64,000 nt of DNA from Nitrospira_D sp035465795 (GCF_049546785.1 NZ_JBMWAN010000001.1:372001-436000); one strand, 5' to 3'. Numbered from the stretch's first letter, positions 50,871-59,441 are shown. Numbers and translations are program-made. The notes: generated by a model from the letters alone, not told the origin.

Positions 50871-52115
50871 CTAGAAGAACGCCATGCTGGCGTAGGTGAC
50901 GGTGGAGTTGTACTGATCGGTAATGCCGCGGTCGTAGCGGAGGACCTGGCCGGACTCCGCATCGATTAATCGCAAGAGAGAGAAGATCGGCGCGAACCCG
51001 GAGATGCGGCGCTGGTCGTTCTCTTTGATGATGTAGTTGGCAAACTCGTCCGCTTTCCGCTCTTCCACCGGCTTCAACATCTCCAAATCGTGCTGCATCG
51101 AGCGATGAAACGAGAAATCGGTCGGCGGTTCTTTGTCGCCATAGCGCATGCCGAGATGAGCCAGTTCTCCCGCCCCGATCACGCAATAACTGCGACCGGA
51201 CTCCTTGAGGATCTCGCGCAATCCATCCAGAAACGCCACCACCGATTGCAGCACGGCCGGTTCCGCCACGCTCAACGCGGAGAAGGAACAGAGGATCGGA
51301 ACAATGGTGAAGGGCTTCTTGCTGCCGACGATGTCTTGGAGGAACGGCAATTGGAATTCAATGGCATGTTCGGCTTGATGGCAGAGATCTTCTTCAAAGG
51401 CCAGGGGGAACCGCTCTCTGATCTTCGCCAGCAAGGGCTGGTCCGCCTTCACCACGCCCAGCGGCGTTTCAAAATCTTTGTCCGTGACGGCAAACAGGTT
51501 ATCGAGGCCGGCGTAGGCCGTCCCGAAGATGACATAGACATCCGGCTGCGTCGCTTCTTGCAGTTCTTTATAGGCCCAGGCGTAGATCGGGCCGGCTTGC
51601 TTGAGATCATAGGTCGGCGCCACAAGGGCCTTGATCGGTTTCCCGGCATTCTCTGATGGCTTGAAGTCCGGTCCTTCTTTAGAGGTGAAGAACCCGTCGA
51701 TCTGCTTTTTCAGCTTTGCCCCGTCCGCCTCATAGGCACGGCCGGCAAAAGCCGCCCTCCGCAAGGGGCTTTCGCGATACTGCGCCCGCTGTGTCTTGCG
51801 GGCTTCCTCCGCCCGGTCCCCTTCGAGAAAGAGCTTTGTATCGAGGTCGGCTACCAACTGCCCCACTTTATCGGGCATGAGGAACTCGCCGAACCGCTTC
51901 AAGTACAGGGCGCCGATTTCCTGGAGCGAATGTTCGCCGTCGAAATGCTGGACGATGAAGAAGTAATTGAGCGGCAGGACGAGCTTTTCTTTGCTCAGGC
52001 CGGTCGGGTCCCACAGCACGATGTATTGCTCCTCGCCTTCTTTAATGGGCGAGAATTGGAGATTGCGCAGGACCGGGTACTGCTTGGGATCTTTGGCCGC
52101 GGTGGTAGTCGTCAT
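50871..52115 (-). CDS. PqqD-like/Memo fusion protein (AmmeMemoRadiSam protein B family)
   Basis: 414 residues. The first ~100 residues look like a PqqD-type winged helix (LWDPTGLSKEKLVLPLNYFFIVQHFDGEHSLQEI), followed by a Memo domain (about 118-414). The Memo metal-site His in the usual HAG motif is replaced (APTYD, 166-170), while EHAIEFQLPFLQ (H250) and GAGELAHLG (H320) are kept, so metal binding may be altered. Memo proteins are often partners of radical-SAM and AMMECR1 proteins, which are not present here. Strong ribosome site AAAGGAGCG. It is the last gene of the eight-gene unit with the MutL-like ATPase and DUF6754 protein. Confidence 0.85.
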   Translation of the reverse strand: MTTTTAAKDPKQYPVLRNLQFSPIKEGEEQYIVLWDPTGLSKEKLVLPLNYFFIVQHFDGEHSLQEIGALYLKRFGEFLMPDKVGQLVADLDTKLFLEGDRAEEARKTQRAQYRESPLRRAAFAGRAYEADGAKLKKQIDGFFTSKEGPDFKPSENAGKPIKALVAPTYDLKQAGPIYAWAYKELQEATQPDVYVIFGTAYAGLDNLFAVTDKDFETPLGVVKADQPLLAKIRERFPLAFEEDLCHQAEHAIEFQLPFLQDIVGSKKPFTIVPILCSFSALSVAEPAVLQSVVAFLDGLREILKESGRSYCVIGAGELAHLGMRYGDKEPPTDFSFHRSMQHDLEMLKPVEERKADEFANYIIKENDQRRISGFAPIFSLLRLIDAESGQVLRYDRGITDQYNSTVTYASMAFF

Positions 52116-52250
52116 AACGCTCCTTTATTGACCGGCATTGTAATAGAGCGAGAGAAGAAGCTGCAACCGGCAGGAAAAGGCTCAGGTTAAAGGGGGGGAG
52201 GTCGAGGGGGAGTTCCCCCCTGAACATTTGCCTTGGCCGCAAACCTCTAG

Positions 52251-53000
52251 TCAGTGAGATTCCGGCGGCTCGCCCTCCGTCCGTCGGCTGAGGAAGATCA
52301 ACGTGCCGATGGTCACGAGGGCCAGCCAAATCGTCGGGCGGCCATAGGAGGCGTCGGAGAATTCGATCAGGTCGGTCAGCCGGCCGATCAAGAGCGACAT
52401 GCGGGCCATGACGGTATAGCCGAAGGCCGCGCCGAAGGAGATCATCAGAAACATCACCCCGGTCCGCGCCACCATCCTCCCAGGCCCAGTGTGCTCGACC
52501 GAAAAAAAGAAATAGAACAGCACCGAGCTGACGCCGATCAGAATGATAATCACGTTGAGGCTGCTGGCGGGATTGTGCAGATCCCAGGAAAACGTGACGC
52601 CGCCGCCGGGCGCCAGCATCAGCAGCGGGCGAACGGTGTCTTCGATCTGTTTCAAAATGAACGACGAGATCGTCCGGGGAATCGCCAGCCCGGACCCGAC
52701 GCCGACGATGAACGCAAACGCATAGCGCGACAACCAGGACGCCTTGGGAACATAGCGGGTCAGCATCAACGAGCCGATCATCACGGGGACCAGCAACACC
52801 CACTCTCCGTTCTCGACGATAGGCTTGATGATTAGATGCACCAGGACCGTGTCATAGGCCTTCACGATCGTATAGCCGACCGAAACGCCCACATAGAGGT
52901 GCTCAGCCAGCTTGAAGAGCGGGTTATCTTTATAGAGAAACGACAGGATAAAAAGCGTCAGCCCTGTCGCCACCCAAGCCCCGATCAGCGTTGCGTCCAT
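52251..53000 (-). CDS. Multi-span membrane protein of the MutL-like/DUF6754 cluster
   Basis: 249 residues with about seven or eight hydrophobic segments, from LIGAWVATGLTLFILSFLY at the N-terminus to WLALVTIGTLIFLS near the C-terminus. Conserved-looking soluble spots are PLFKLAEHLYVGVSVGYTIV and GGGVTFSWDLHNPASSLN. No enzymatic family recognised. It follows the gene at 53016 by 15 bases and so belongs to the same transcript. With the proteins at 53016 and 53968 it would form a membrane part of a shared complex (inference from gene order). Confidence 0.75.
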   Translation of the reverse strand: MDATLIGAWVATGLTLFILSFLYKDNPLFKLAEHLYVGVSVGYTIVKAYDTVLVHLIIKPIVENGEWVLLVPVMIGSLMLTRYVPKASWLSRYAFAFIVGVGSGLAIPRTISSFILKQIEDTVRPLLMLAPGGGVTFSWDLHNPASSLNVIIILIGVSSVLFYFFFSVEHTGPGRMVARTGVMFLMISFGAAFGYTVMARMSLLIGRLTDLIEFSDASYGRPTIWLALVTIGTLIFLSRRTEGEPPESH

Positions 53001-53015
53001 ATCGTTATCCGTTTC

Positions 53016-53861
53016 CTACGACCGTTCGCCTTGCTGCCGCGCCTGCCGCCGCATTGAAAAATAGAAGATGTTGCACAGAGCGACGAGCACGATGATGGCC
53101 AAATGCGTCGCAGACTGGGCATCCATGCCCGCCACCGCCCGCCCTTTTTGTCCAATCAAAGTCTCATACTCCGCTGCGCCGCGAAGGCCGCCGATCAATC
53201 CATTGATCTGCCCGCTGCGCAGCAAAGGATAGAGGCCTGGCGCAATGACGCCGGTACACCCGCCGCCTAATTCGAACTTGTATTTGTCCTTGCCGAACAC
53301 ATACCAGGCCTCGACACCGGGATTCCCGGCTCCAAGGCTCACGAGATAGGTGACATCCCTGAGGCTCTGTACTCCCTCCAGCACCGCCTGGCCCTTCGTC
53401 GGCTTCCCGCCATAGTCGCTCGGAAAGGTGTTATAGAGATCCTGGCCCAGGTTGATGATGACCGCCGTCCCGCCGGGACTCCATCCAAGAAACGTGTAGT
53501 CCTTGCCGCGCTCTTTCCCCATCTCCTGGGCGACCTGCGTGACCAATTGGTCGGCCATACCCGTGCCTGACACCCATAGCGTCATCGTGACAACACGGAG
53601 ATTCTTGCGGAAGGCGTGGCGGAGAATGGCGACCGCCTGGGGATACAATTCCGGCTTCGACGCCGGATCGAAATCGATCGACAAGAGGAAGACAGAGCGC
53701 TCAGGCATCTGCTCGATATAGTCGTACACGCCCCGGACCTCCGAGGAAATCTTAATTGGAAGCCCGACCGGATAGAGCAAGGGCAAGAGCGTGCAGAGCC
53801 CGATCACCGCAAAGATGATCCGCCGGTCGATCTTGAGCATGCGTTCCGCGAAAGTCACCAT
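53016..53861 (-). CDS. Membrane-anchored protein of the MutL-like/DUF6754 cluster
   Basis: 281 residues. One membrane helix near the N-terminus (IIFAVIGLCTLLPLLYPVGLP), a soluble extracytoplasmic domain (about 45-245) and a C-terminal helix (HLAIIVLVALCNIFYFSM). The soluble part has a Rossmann-like pattern: SVFLLSIDFDPASKPELYPQAVAILRHAFRK, VVTMTLWVSGTG, DYTFLGWSPGGTAVI and LRDVTYLVSLGAGNPGVEAWYVFG. I do not recognise an enzyme active site. Start has GGAGTAG upstream. A purine-rich palindrome lies in the spacer before the next gene upstream. Confidence 0.75.
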   Translation of the reverse strand: MVTFAERMLKIDRRIIFAVIGLCTLLPLLYPVGLPIKISSEVRGVYDYIEQMPERSVFLLSIDFDPASKPELYPQAVAILRHAFRKNLRVVTMTLWVSGTGMADQLVTQVAQEMGKERGKDYTFLGWSPGGTAVIINLGQDLYNTFPSDYGGKPTKGQAVLEGVQSLRDVTYLVSLGAGNPGVEAWYVFGKDKYKFELGGGCTGVIAPGLYPLLRSGQINGLIGGLRGAAEYETLIGQKGRAVAGMDAQSATHLAIIVLVALCNIFYFSMRRQARQQGERS

Positions 53862-53876
53862 CTACTCCAATGACAC

Positions 53877-53957
53877 TGGCAAGAGGCCAGAGGCGAGAGG
53901 CGAGAGGTCACACGACTGGACATCTTCCGATTTCCTCCTCTTGCCACTCGCCTCGCA
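53877..53957. repeat. Purine/pyrimidine palindromic repeat in an operon spacer
   Basis: Left part GCAAGAGGCCAGAGGCGAG and right part CCTCTTGCCACTCGCCTCGC are roughly complementary. A similar structure lies at 57103-57170. Confidence 0.6.
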
Positions 53958-53967
53958 CCCCTAGCCG

Positions 53968-54618
53968 TCACTCTTTCCCCCCGCCCAGATACGACCGTTC
54001 CACGCCGAAGATGATCTTCAGCGACAGGGCCACGGTGCCGAGACTGACGCCGATCAGGATTGCGCGCCGCACCGAGGCGTTCAGCACATTCAAAATCCAT
54101 TGCGACACGTCGCCGCTCACGGGAATCAGATACTCGCCGAGCGGCACCCGGCCCATCATCACAATCACCGCCGCAATGAGGAGCACAGCGGCTTCCCGGC
54201 TCCTGGCCCGAAATGAACGGTACGCGGCCGACGCGATGAAAAAGGCCAGAATGGCGAACATGGTGCCCTGCAGCGGCACCATCATAAAGTTGTAAACCCA
54301 CCCGAACGCGGTCGAGACCCCCTCGACACTTTCCTTTCCATTGGCCCAGAGACCCACCGCAATCGTGCCGAGCATGCCCGCGTAGAGGACGACACTGTAG
54401 CCCCACCCCGCTTCTTTGCGGCGGATCTTGGCCGCATGGACATGAAAGAGGCTGGTCACGCCCAGCACCAGCGCAAATCCACCGATGATCTGCATCCACT
54501 TGGTCGCCGAGGTCAGGACCTGCTCCGACGCCGGATGCGGCACATAGTATTGTCCCGCGAACACCAACCCCGTAATCATGGTGATCAAGAGCGGCAGCTG
54601 TCGGCGGAAAAAGATCAT
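53968..54618 (-). CDS. Multi-span membrane protein of the MutL-like/DUF6754 cluster
   Basis: 216 residues with about six hydrophobic segments (PLLITMITGLVFAGQYYV, MQIIGGFALVLGVTSLF, YSVVLYAGMLGTIAVGLW, GTMFAILAFFIASAAYRSF, AAVLLIAAVIVMMGRVPLG and the C-terminal AILIGVSLGTVALSLKIIFG). Charged loop HVHAAKIRRKEAGW and DVSQWILNVLN are the main polar marks. No family known to me. The start overlaps the stop of the DUF6754 gene (ATGA), so the two are translationally coupled. Confidence 0.75.
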   Translation of the reverse strand: MIFFRRQLPLLITMITGLVFAGQYYVPHPASEQVLTSATKWMQIIGGFALVLGVTSLFHVHAAKIRRKEAGWGYSVVLYAGMLGTIAVGLWANGKESVEGVSTAFGWVYNFMMVPLQGTMFAILAFFIASAAYRSFRARSREAAVLLIAAVIVMMGRVPLGEYLIPVSGDVSQWILNVLNASVRRAILIGVSLGTVALSLKIIFGVERSYLGGGKE

Positions 54619-55856
54619 TTCACATCCTTAAACAGTTCAAGAAACAACTGCGGCCACTCCGCATGAAGGATCACACCCAGCGTGGCCAGGGCCGTCCCAA
54701 CCCCGATGGCCGTCAACAGCACGGCCTTGCCGAGATCCTGCCCCCGCAGCGTCCCCATCTGCACCGGCTCTCGAGAGAGATAGGCGCTGGCCGCATACAG
54801 CTCCTCGCCGATCAACGTGTAGTCGCAGGTCGTCACGAAAAACGGCAGCTGGTGATCGGAGTCGGTCCCGGCGATCTGGATTGCGCCCGTGCTGGCGCCG
54901 GTCTCCGTCAGCAGCAAGGATTCGGCGAAGTAGGCGCCCATAAAAAAGTTGGCCGCCGGCTTCTTGCGCAACATGATGCCGTCCACCGCCGCCGTGTAAC
55001 TGAATTGATCGCTGGTGATGAAAAAGTTGGAATCTTCCTTGAACAGATCCGGCTTGCCCGCTTCGAGGTAGGCCTGTTTCGTGATTTCCTGGCACACCGC
55101 CATCGTGATGGGATCGCGATGCGGGACCATCAACTCCGTTTCATACGAAGCCGTGCGTTTGGCGACGCGCCCGAGAATGACCGCGGCCGCGATCGTGGAG
55201 GGATCGCTCATGTCGTGCGCGCCGGTCAGGTACAGAATCGGCTTGCCCAATTCGGTGGCCCGGCCGATGGCCTCATCTACCGCGTCGAGGCCGGGAATCC
55301 GCCGCAGGAAGATCTCTTTCTTCTTCGCCTGGCCGATGCTGTAGAACACCAGCCCGCCGAAGAGGACCGCCAGCACCAGGTTGTTCACCGCATTCCAATT
55401 GAACCAATTCGCCTGCGGTGTCGCGATGATCGTCGGCCCCACGAGCCGTTCCGCCCTTCGCACCGAAGCCACCGCCACCTGGTAGCGGACCCCATCTTTG
55501 AGTTCGACACCCTTCCCATTCCGCACGACAAAGAGATGATCGGTCGAGGCGCCGACTCTCGTCCACCACCCCTGCTTGGACTCACGCACATAGTGGGTCG
55601 CAGCGGGAAACTCCGCGATCACTTTCAGTGGGCCTAATTCGGTGGAGTCGCCGACCTCACCGAACCAGATTTCATAGCGGACATCTTCCCGGTCCTGGCT
55701 CCCCGCCGCCCACACGACCGTGAGACTCTTCCCTCCGTCATTCGGTGTATCGAACACCTGCACCTGACCGGGCGGCATCAAGGCGTCTTCCGCAAGGACA
55801 ATGTTAGATGACACGCCACAGACAACTATCAACAACAGGATGTTCAGAAAGACCAT
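54615..55856 (-). CDS. DUF6754 membrane protein with FN3-like extracytoplasmic domain
   Basis: About 413 residues from Met 55856. Signal segment (FLNILLLIVVCGVSSNIVLA), a fibronectin-type-III-like domain (PPGQVQVFDTPNDGGKSLTVVWAAG ... RYEIWFGE ... YQVAVASVRR), a membrane helix (LVLAVLFGGLVFYSIGQ), and the DUF6754 domain (LRRIPGLDAVDEAIGRATELGKPILYLTGAHDMSDPSTIAA ... ISTSDQ-like FITSDQFSYTAAVDGIML ... FFMGAYFAESLLLTETGASTGAIQIAGTDS), with a C-terminal helix. Function unknown. The frame is open further to 56039 and Met 55955 is possible, but both lie in a dispersed palindromic repeat (55838-55957), which also contains the chosen start. Confidence 0.8.
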   Translation of the reverse strand: MVFLNILLLIVVCGVSSNIVLAEDALMPPGQVQVFDTPNDGGKSLTVVWAAGSQDREDVRYEIWFGEVGDSTELGPLKVIAEFPAATHYVRESKQGWWTRVGASTDHLFVVRNGKGVELKDGVRYQVAVASVRRAERLVGPTIIATPQANWFNWNAVNNLVLAVLFGGLVFYSIGQAKKKEIFLRRIPGLDAVDEAIGRATELGKPILYLTGAHDMSDPSTIAAAVILGRVAKRTASYETELMVPHRDPITMAVCQEITKQAYLEAGKPDLFKEDSNFFITSDQFSYTAAVDGIMLRKKPAANFFMGAYFAESLLLTETGASTGAIQIAGTDSDHQLPFFVTTCDYTLIGEELYAASAYLSREPVQMGTLRGQDLGKAVLLTAIGVGTALATLGVILHAEWPQLFLELFKDVK

Positions 55857-55957
55857 CCAGCAAGGCCGCAGCGAGTGAAGGGCCGAGGCGTACCCTCTGG
55901 GGTACGTTGAGGGTCTGAACGATGCGAGAACGACGCTGGGGGGCTTTTTCAACATCC
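55838..55957. repeat. Dispersed palindromic repeat, copy 1
   Basis: About 120 bases, with ends GGATGTTCAG and CAACATCC that pair imperfectly, the block CAAGGCCGCAG and a central GGCGTACCCTC/GGGGTACGTTGAGG. The same structure recurs at 62633-62753. It fills the spacer between the sandwich-hybrid and DUF6754 genes and reaches about 19 bases into the latter. Confidence 0.9.
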
Positions 55958-55959
55958 TG

Positions 55960-57090
55960 TCACGAGCCTTCGATGACTTCAATGTTGGTTCTAGGCACCA
56001 CCGCCACCTGGCCGTCAGGGAACTGCACTTCCAGCACACGCACTTCGCTTTCGGTCGGAATCTTCTGCAAATCCGACGGCAGCGCCGACACCTGGCCGAT
56101 CTTGCCGAACAGTGGATCGCGGATGATGCGCACCGGATCGCCGATCTGGATACCCTCGCGCTGCGGCGCCACAGTCACGCCAGCCGACACGGCCCCCGCT
56201 GGCTTCGCAATGACGATTTCCGGCCGGATCACCCCGGCTCGAATCTGCGTCGCCCCTGAGATAGCGGCCTTCTGCCCGGCATGAGCCGACAACAGCTTGA
56301 ACGTCTTTTGCGCCATCGGAATCGTGCCGAATCCCTCTGTCAAAATCAGTGTGAACCCGACCTGCTCTGTCCCGGTAATCGCCACGCCCAGGTCGTACCC
56401 GAGCAAGGCCCGGAGATCCTTATCATGAATCCCCCCGACCACCAAGCCCGCAATACCCACGGCCTTCGCCTTCGCCAGCGTTTCAGCCGGCAGGAACGAC
56501 CCGCCGACGACGATTTTCCCCTTCATGTCGGCCGTCAGCTGCGCCGGAGTCAGCACCTCGTCAGGCGACCGGGCCGCCATCGCCAGTGTCCCCCAGGTCT
56601 CCCCGCCGATGCCGAAGATGCCCTGGATCAGCGTACAGACCGCTTCGACCGTCACCCCCTGCTGTGGCTGCACCTCCACGACCGTACCATCCACATAGGC
56701 TAAGACTTCCAGAACCCGTGGAGGCTCCCGCAACAACACCTGCCCCGTCACCGTTGAAACCGACTCGACCGTCCCCGTAATCGGCGACCGGATCTCCGTC
56801 TTGAACCACTTAATGAGCGGTTTGTTCTCCGCGAGAATCTCGTCCTTCTGCACCGGCTCGCCCGGTTTCTTGACGAGATAGTCAGAAATCTCGTCCGGCG
56901 CGACACCCAGCTGGTTGGCGAGATTCAGCGGATAGACCTTGCCGGGCAGCTCGGCTTTGGCCACCGGCTGATTCGATTGCACCTGATCGCCCACATTAAC
57001 CAGTACCGTGCCAGGCAGCGGTAATTGCCGCCGCCGCCTGATGACGGTCTGCTCGGTCACTGTCAGCCCTGGTGTATAGGAATGTGCCAT
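55960..57090 (-). CDS. Barrel-sandwich-hybrid/KOW-like protein of the MutL-like cluster
   Basis: 376 residues, soluble. The N-terminal part (about 1-130) reads like a biotinyl-lipoyl or RnfC-type sandwich hybrid: LPLPGTVLVNVGDQVQSNQPVAKAELPG, VQKDEILAENKPL and RSPITGTVESVSTVTGQVLLREPP. The middle is an Ala/Gly-rich alpha/beta region (IVVGGSFLPAETLAKAKAVGIAGLVVGGIHDKDLRALLGYDLGVAITG). The C-terminus has a KOW-like turn (IGDPVRIIRDPLFGKIGQVSAL ... FPDGQVAVVPRTNIEVIEG). No biotin or lipoyl Lys motif is seen. Possibly a scaffold that couples the ATPase to the membrane proteins; this is inference from position. Confidence 0.75.
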   Translation of the reverse strand: MAHSYTPGLTVTEQTVIRRRRQLPLPGTVLVNVGDQVQSNQPVAKAELPGKVYPLNLANQLGVAPDEISDYLVKKPGEPVQKDEILAENKPLIKWFKTEIRSPITGTVESVSTVTGQVLLREPPRVLEVLAYVDGTVVEVQPQQGVTVEAVCTLIQGIFGIGGETWGTLAMAARSPDEVLTPAQLTADMKGKIVVGGSFLPAETLAKAKAVGIAGLVVGGIHDKDLRALLGYDLGVAITGTEQVGFTLILTEGFGTIPMAQKTFKLLSAHAGQKAAISGATQIRAGVIRPEIVIAKPAGAVSAGVTVAPQREGIQIGDPVRIIRDPLFGKIGQVSALPSDLQKIPTESEVRVLEVQFPDGQVAVVPRTNIEVIEGS

Positions 57091-57102
57091 GGTAAACCCT
57101 GT

Positions 57103-57170
57103 GGCGAGAGGTACGAGGCAAGAGGCTAGAGGAAATCACGCCCATCGCCTCTAGCCTCAAGCCCCTCGCC
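57103..57170. repeat. Purine/pyrimidine palindromic repeat in an operon spacer
   Basis: GGCTAGAGG and CCTCTAGCC are exact complements around a short loop, with longer imperfect arms (GGCGAGAGG ... CCCCTCGCC). It lies between the MutL-like gene, whose stop codon it touches, and the sandwich-hybrid gene. Similar to 53877-53957. Confidence 0.7.
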
Positions 57171-59005
57171 TACACCTTCGGATACAACTCCACCGCCTTG
57201 AACCATTTCGTGAGCGCGGCCACGCGGGCCGCCGAATCGGCGGGCAACTGCAACGGCCTGCCGCGTCCATCGAGCATGACACCCACCACCCCGCCTTGCA
57301 CCTCGCGCGTCACCGGCACGCCGGCCCCCTGCCCCAGATTGATCGCTTTCGCCGGCTGCATCGTCAACGTCGCCTTTTCGTTCACGCCCAGAGAGAAGAG
57401 CCGCAACTCTCCCATTTTCAATTGCTCCTTCACCACACGCCCATCCGGGACCGTCAGTTCATAGTCGGCCAGCCGCTCGCCGTCCTTGGCCTGTCCGATC
57501 GGCGCCACGCAGGTCCCGAGGTAGACCATGCAATCGCGCACGAACACGTCTGTCGCGGCTTTCTCGTTAATGGTCGAGAGCACACCCAGATGCGGCATCA
57601 TAAAGATGCTGTCCACCGACAACATCGTGAACCCGAGCGGCTCGTACGCATCCACCATCATCAGCATCGACTGGATCCGGCGCGGCGCATGGGAGAGAAT
57701 CCCGCCGCTGCCCACGATGAGATCCAGCTTGAGCATGTCGATCAACGTTTTTCCGGAGGCTCCCTGCTCGAACACGTCGGAGATCGTCCGTTCCTGTTGC
57801 ACGCCTTTGAGGCCGGTCGCCAGCGATTTGTGATGAATCAGGGCCAGCCGTAGCGCTTCGCGGGAAATGGCCTGCTCGATCTGCAATTCGTCGAGGGTCT
57901 GCGGAATCGTCGTAGGCCGCACCATCTTGTTCTTGATGCGATTCCGCAGCGTCTGCTCGTCGATATCGAACGGCACCCAGCGCATGATGTTCGCGAGCCC
58001 CGCCTCGGCCAGCACATTCGAGATGCTGTAGGACATGCCCAGGTTCGCGCTGACCGTGCGATTGAACACCCCCTCGAAGACCGAGAACACGTCCGTCGTC
58101 GCGCCGCCGATATCGACGCCGATCAGGTTGAGGTGTTCCCGCTTCGCAATGGTCTCCATGATGACACCGACCGCTGCCGGCGTCGGCATGATCGGCGCAC
58201 CGGCCATCTCCATCAGCTTCTTGTAGCCCGGCGCCTGCTGCATGACATGTTCAAGAAAGAGATCATGAATCTTGTTCCGGGCCGGCGCCAGGTTCTCGCG
58301 CTCCAACACAGGACGGATATTCTCAGTGATTTCAAGAGCGGCCTTCTCGCCCAGAATCTTCTTCACCTGTCCCTGCGCATCCTTGTTGCCCGCGTAGATC
58401 AGCGGTAGTTTGTACGTCGCGCCGAACCGTGGACGAGGCTCCGCCGCCGCCACATACTCGGCCATCTCGACGACATGCGTCACAGCGCCGCCATCAGTGC
58501 CGCCGGACATCAAGATCATGTCCGGCCGCATGGAGCGAATCCGCTCGATCTTCTCGTGCGGCAGGCGGCCATCGTTCGAGGCCAGGACATCGATCACAAT
58601 CGCGCCGGCGCCGAGCGCGGCTCGCTGCGCGCTTTCACCCGTCATGTTCTGCACCACGCCGGTCACCATCATTTGGAGACCGCCGCCCGCGCTGCTGGTG
58701 GAGATGTAGATATCGACGCCGGTCTTCGCATCACGGCAGGGGGTGATGATCTTGTCGCCGTCCAGAATCTTGCGGCCCGAAAGCTCTTCGATTTCGGCAA
58801 TGGCATTCAGCACGCCGCGCGTCACGTCCTCAAAGGGCGCCTCGACCGTCGTCGGCGCCTCACCGCGATAGGTCTGGCGATATTCGTCGCCGACCTTCTC
58901 AATGAGAATGGCCTTCGTCGTCGTGCTGCCACAGTCGGTAGCCACGATGACGTTCAACGGATAGTCGATCTTGGGTTTGTCGGATGCGTAGGCTGGAGCG
59001 CTCAT
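57170..59005 (-). CDS. MutL/GlmL-type ASKHA ATPase
   Basis: 611 residues. Two ASKHA nucleotide-binding signatures are clear: phosphate-1 DCGSTTTKAILIEK (from residue 24) and phosphate-2 GVDIGGATTD (296-305); STSSAGGGLQMMVTGVV, RPDMILMSGGTDGG and LIVGSGGILSHAP complete the actin-like core. The closest family I know is MutL/GlmL, the proposed chaperone or activator encoded next to glutamate mutase. No mutase or B12 gene is present here, so this member probably serves another complex, most likely the membrane proteins of its own operon. ATG 59005 overlaps the upstream stop (TGATG). Confidence 0.85.
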   Translation of the reverse strand: MSAPAYASDKPKIDYPLNVIVATDCGSTTTKAILIEKVGDEYRQTYRGEAPTTVEAPFEDVTRGVLNAIAEIEELSGRKILDGDKIITPCRDAKTGVDIYISTSSAGGGLQMMVTGVVQNMTGESAQRAALGAGAIVIDVLASNDGRLPHEKIERIRSMRPDMILMSGGTDGGAVTHVVEMAEYVAAAEPRPRFGATYKLPLIYAGNKDAQGQVKKILGEKAALEITENIRPVLERENLAPARNKIHDLFLEHVMQQAPGYKKLMEMAGAPIMPTPAAVGVIMETIAKREHLNLIGVDIGGATTDVFSVFEGVFNRTVSANLGMSYSISNVLAEAGLANIMRWVPFDIDEQTLRNRIKNKMVRPTTIPQTLDELQIEQAISREALRLALIHHKSLATGLKGVQQERTISDVFEQGASGKTLIDMLKLDLIVGSGGILSHAPRRIQSMLMMVDAYEPLGFTMLSVDSIFMMPHLGVLSTINEKAATDVFVRDCMVYLGTCVAPIGQAKDGERLADYELTVPDGRVVKEQLKMGELRLFSLGVNEKATLTMQPAKAINLGQGAGVPVTREVQGGVVGVMLDGRGRPLQLPADSAARVAALTKWFKAVELYPKV

Positions 59006-59355
59006 CAAACAGACTTCGCCTCGATAAGGGTGATCAGGCGGGCAATCGTGTCACGCCGTTCAAGCAACCGCGCGACGTGCTCAACCTCTGAGGCATTGAA
59101 GGCCCATTCGATGATCGGCCTGAAGAAATGCAGCGCCTGGCTGCCCAGGAAACTCATGGGGCCGAGGGACTCCAGGAACACGATGGCCGGCGCCGCCATA
59201 CCGCGCGTCACCACCGCATCGGCGACGCGCTGGAGCAAGGAGAGATCGTCGTTCGTGAATACTTCGGTGTCCGGCTGAGTTGAAAAGGCATGCGAGAATT
59301 CCGCACGGACCTTGCCCCATGTTTCCGCCAGCGACGCCTTGGTGAAGGAAGCCAT
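59005..59355 (-). CDS. Small helical protein leading the MutL-like cluster
   Basis: 116 residues, all-helical by composition, no signal peptide or membrane segment. Features: LAETWGKVRAEFSHAFS, DDLSLLQRVADAVVTRGMAAPAIVFLESLGPMSFLGSQALHFFRPIIEWAF, then EVEHVARLLERRDTIARLITLIE. It overlaps the MutL-like start and is the first gene of the unit. The hydrophobic middle with Pro-Met-Ser-Phe-Leu-Gly-Ser-Gln suggests a membrane- or protein-docking helix. No family recognised; likely a partner of the ATPase. Confidence 0.75.
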   Translation of the reverse strand: MASFTKASLAETWGKVRAEFSHAFSTQPDTEVFTNDDLSLLQRVADAVVTRGMAAPAIVFLESLGPMSFLGSQALHFFRPIIEWAFNASEVEHVARLLERRDTIARLITLIEAKSV

Positions 59356-59441
59356 AAGTGTGTGGAAAGGCAGTCAAAAACAATTATGGAAGGGCATTAT
59401 AGGAAGGGGTGGGGAGAGAGTCAATTTAAGGATACGATTGC

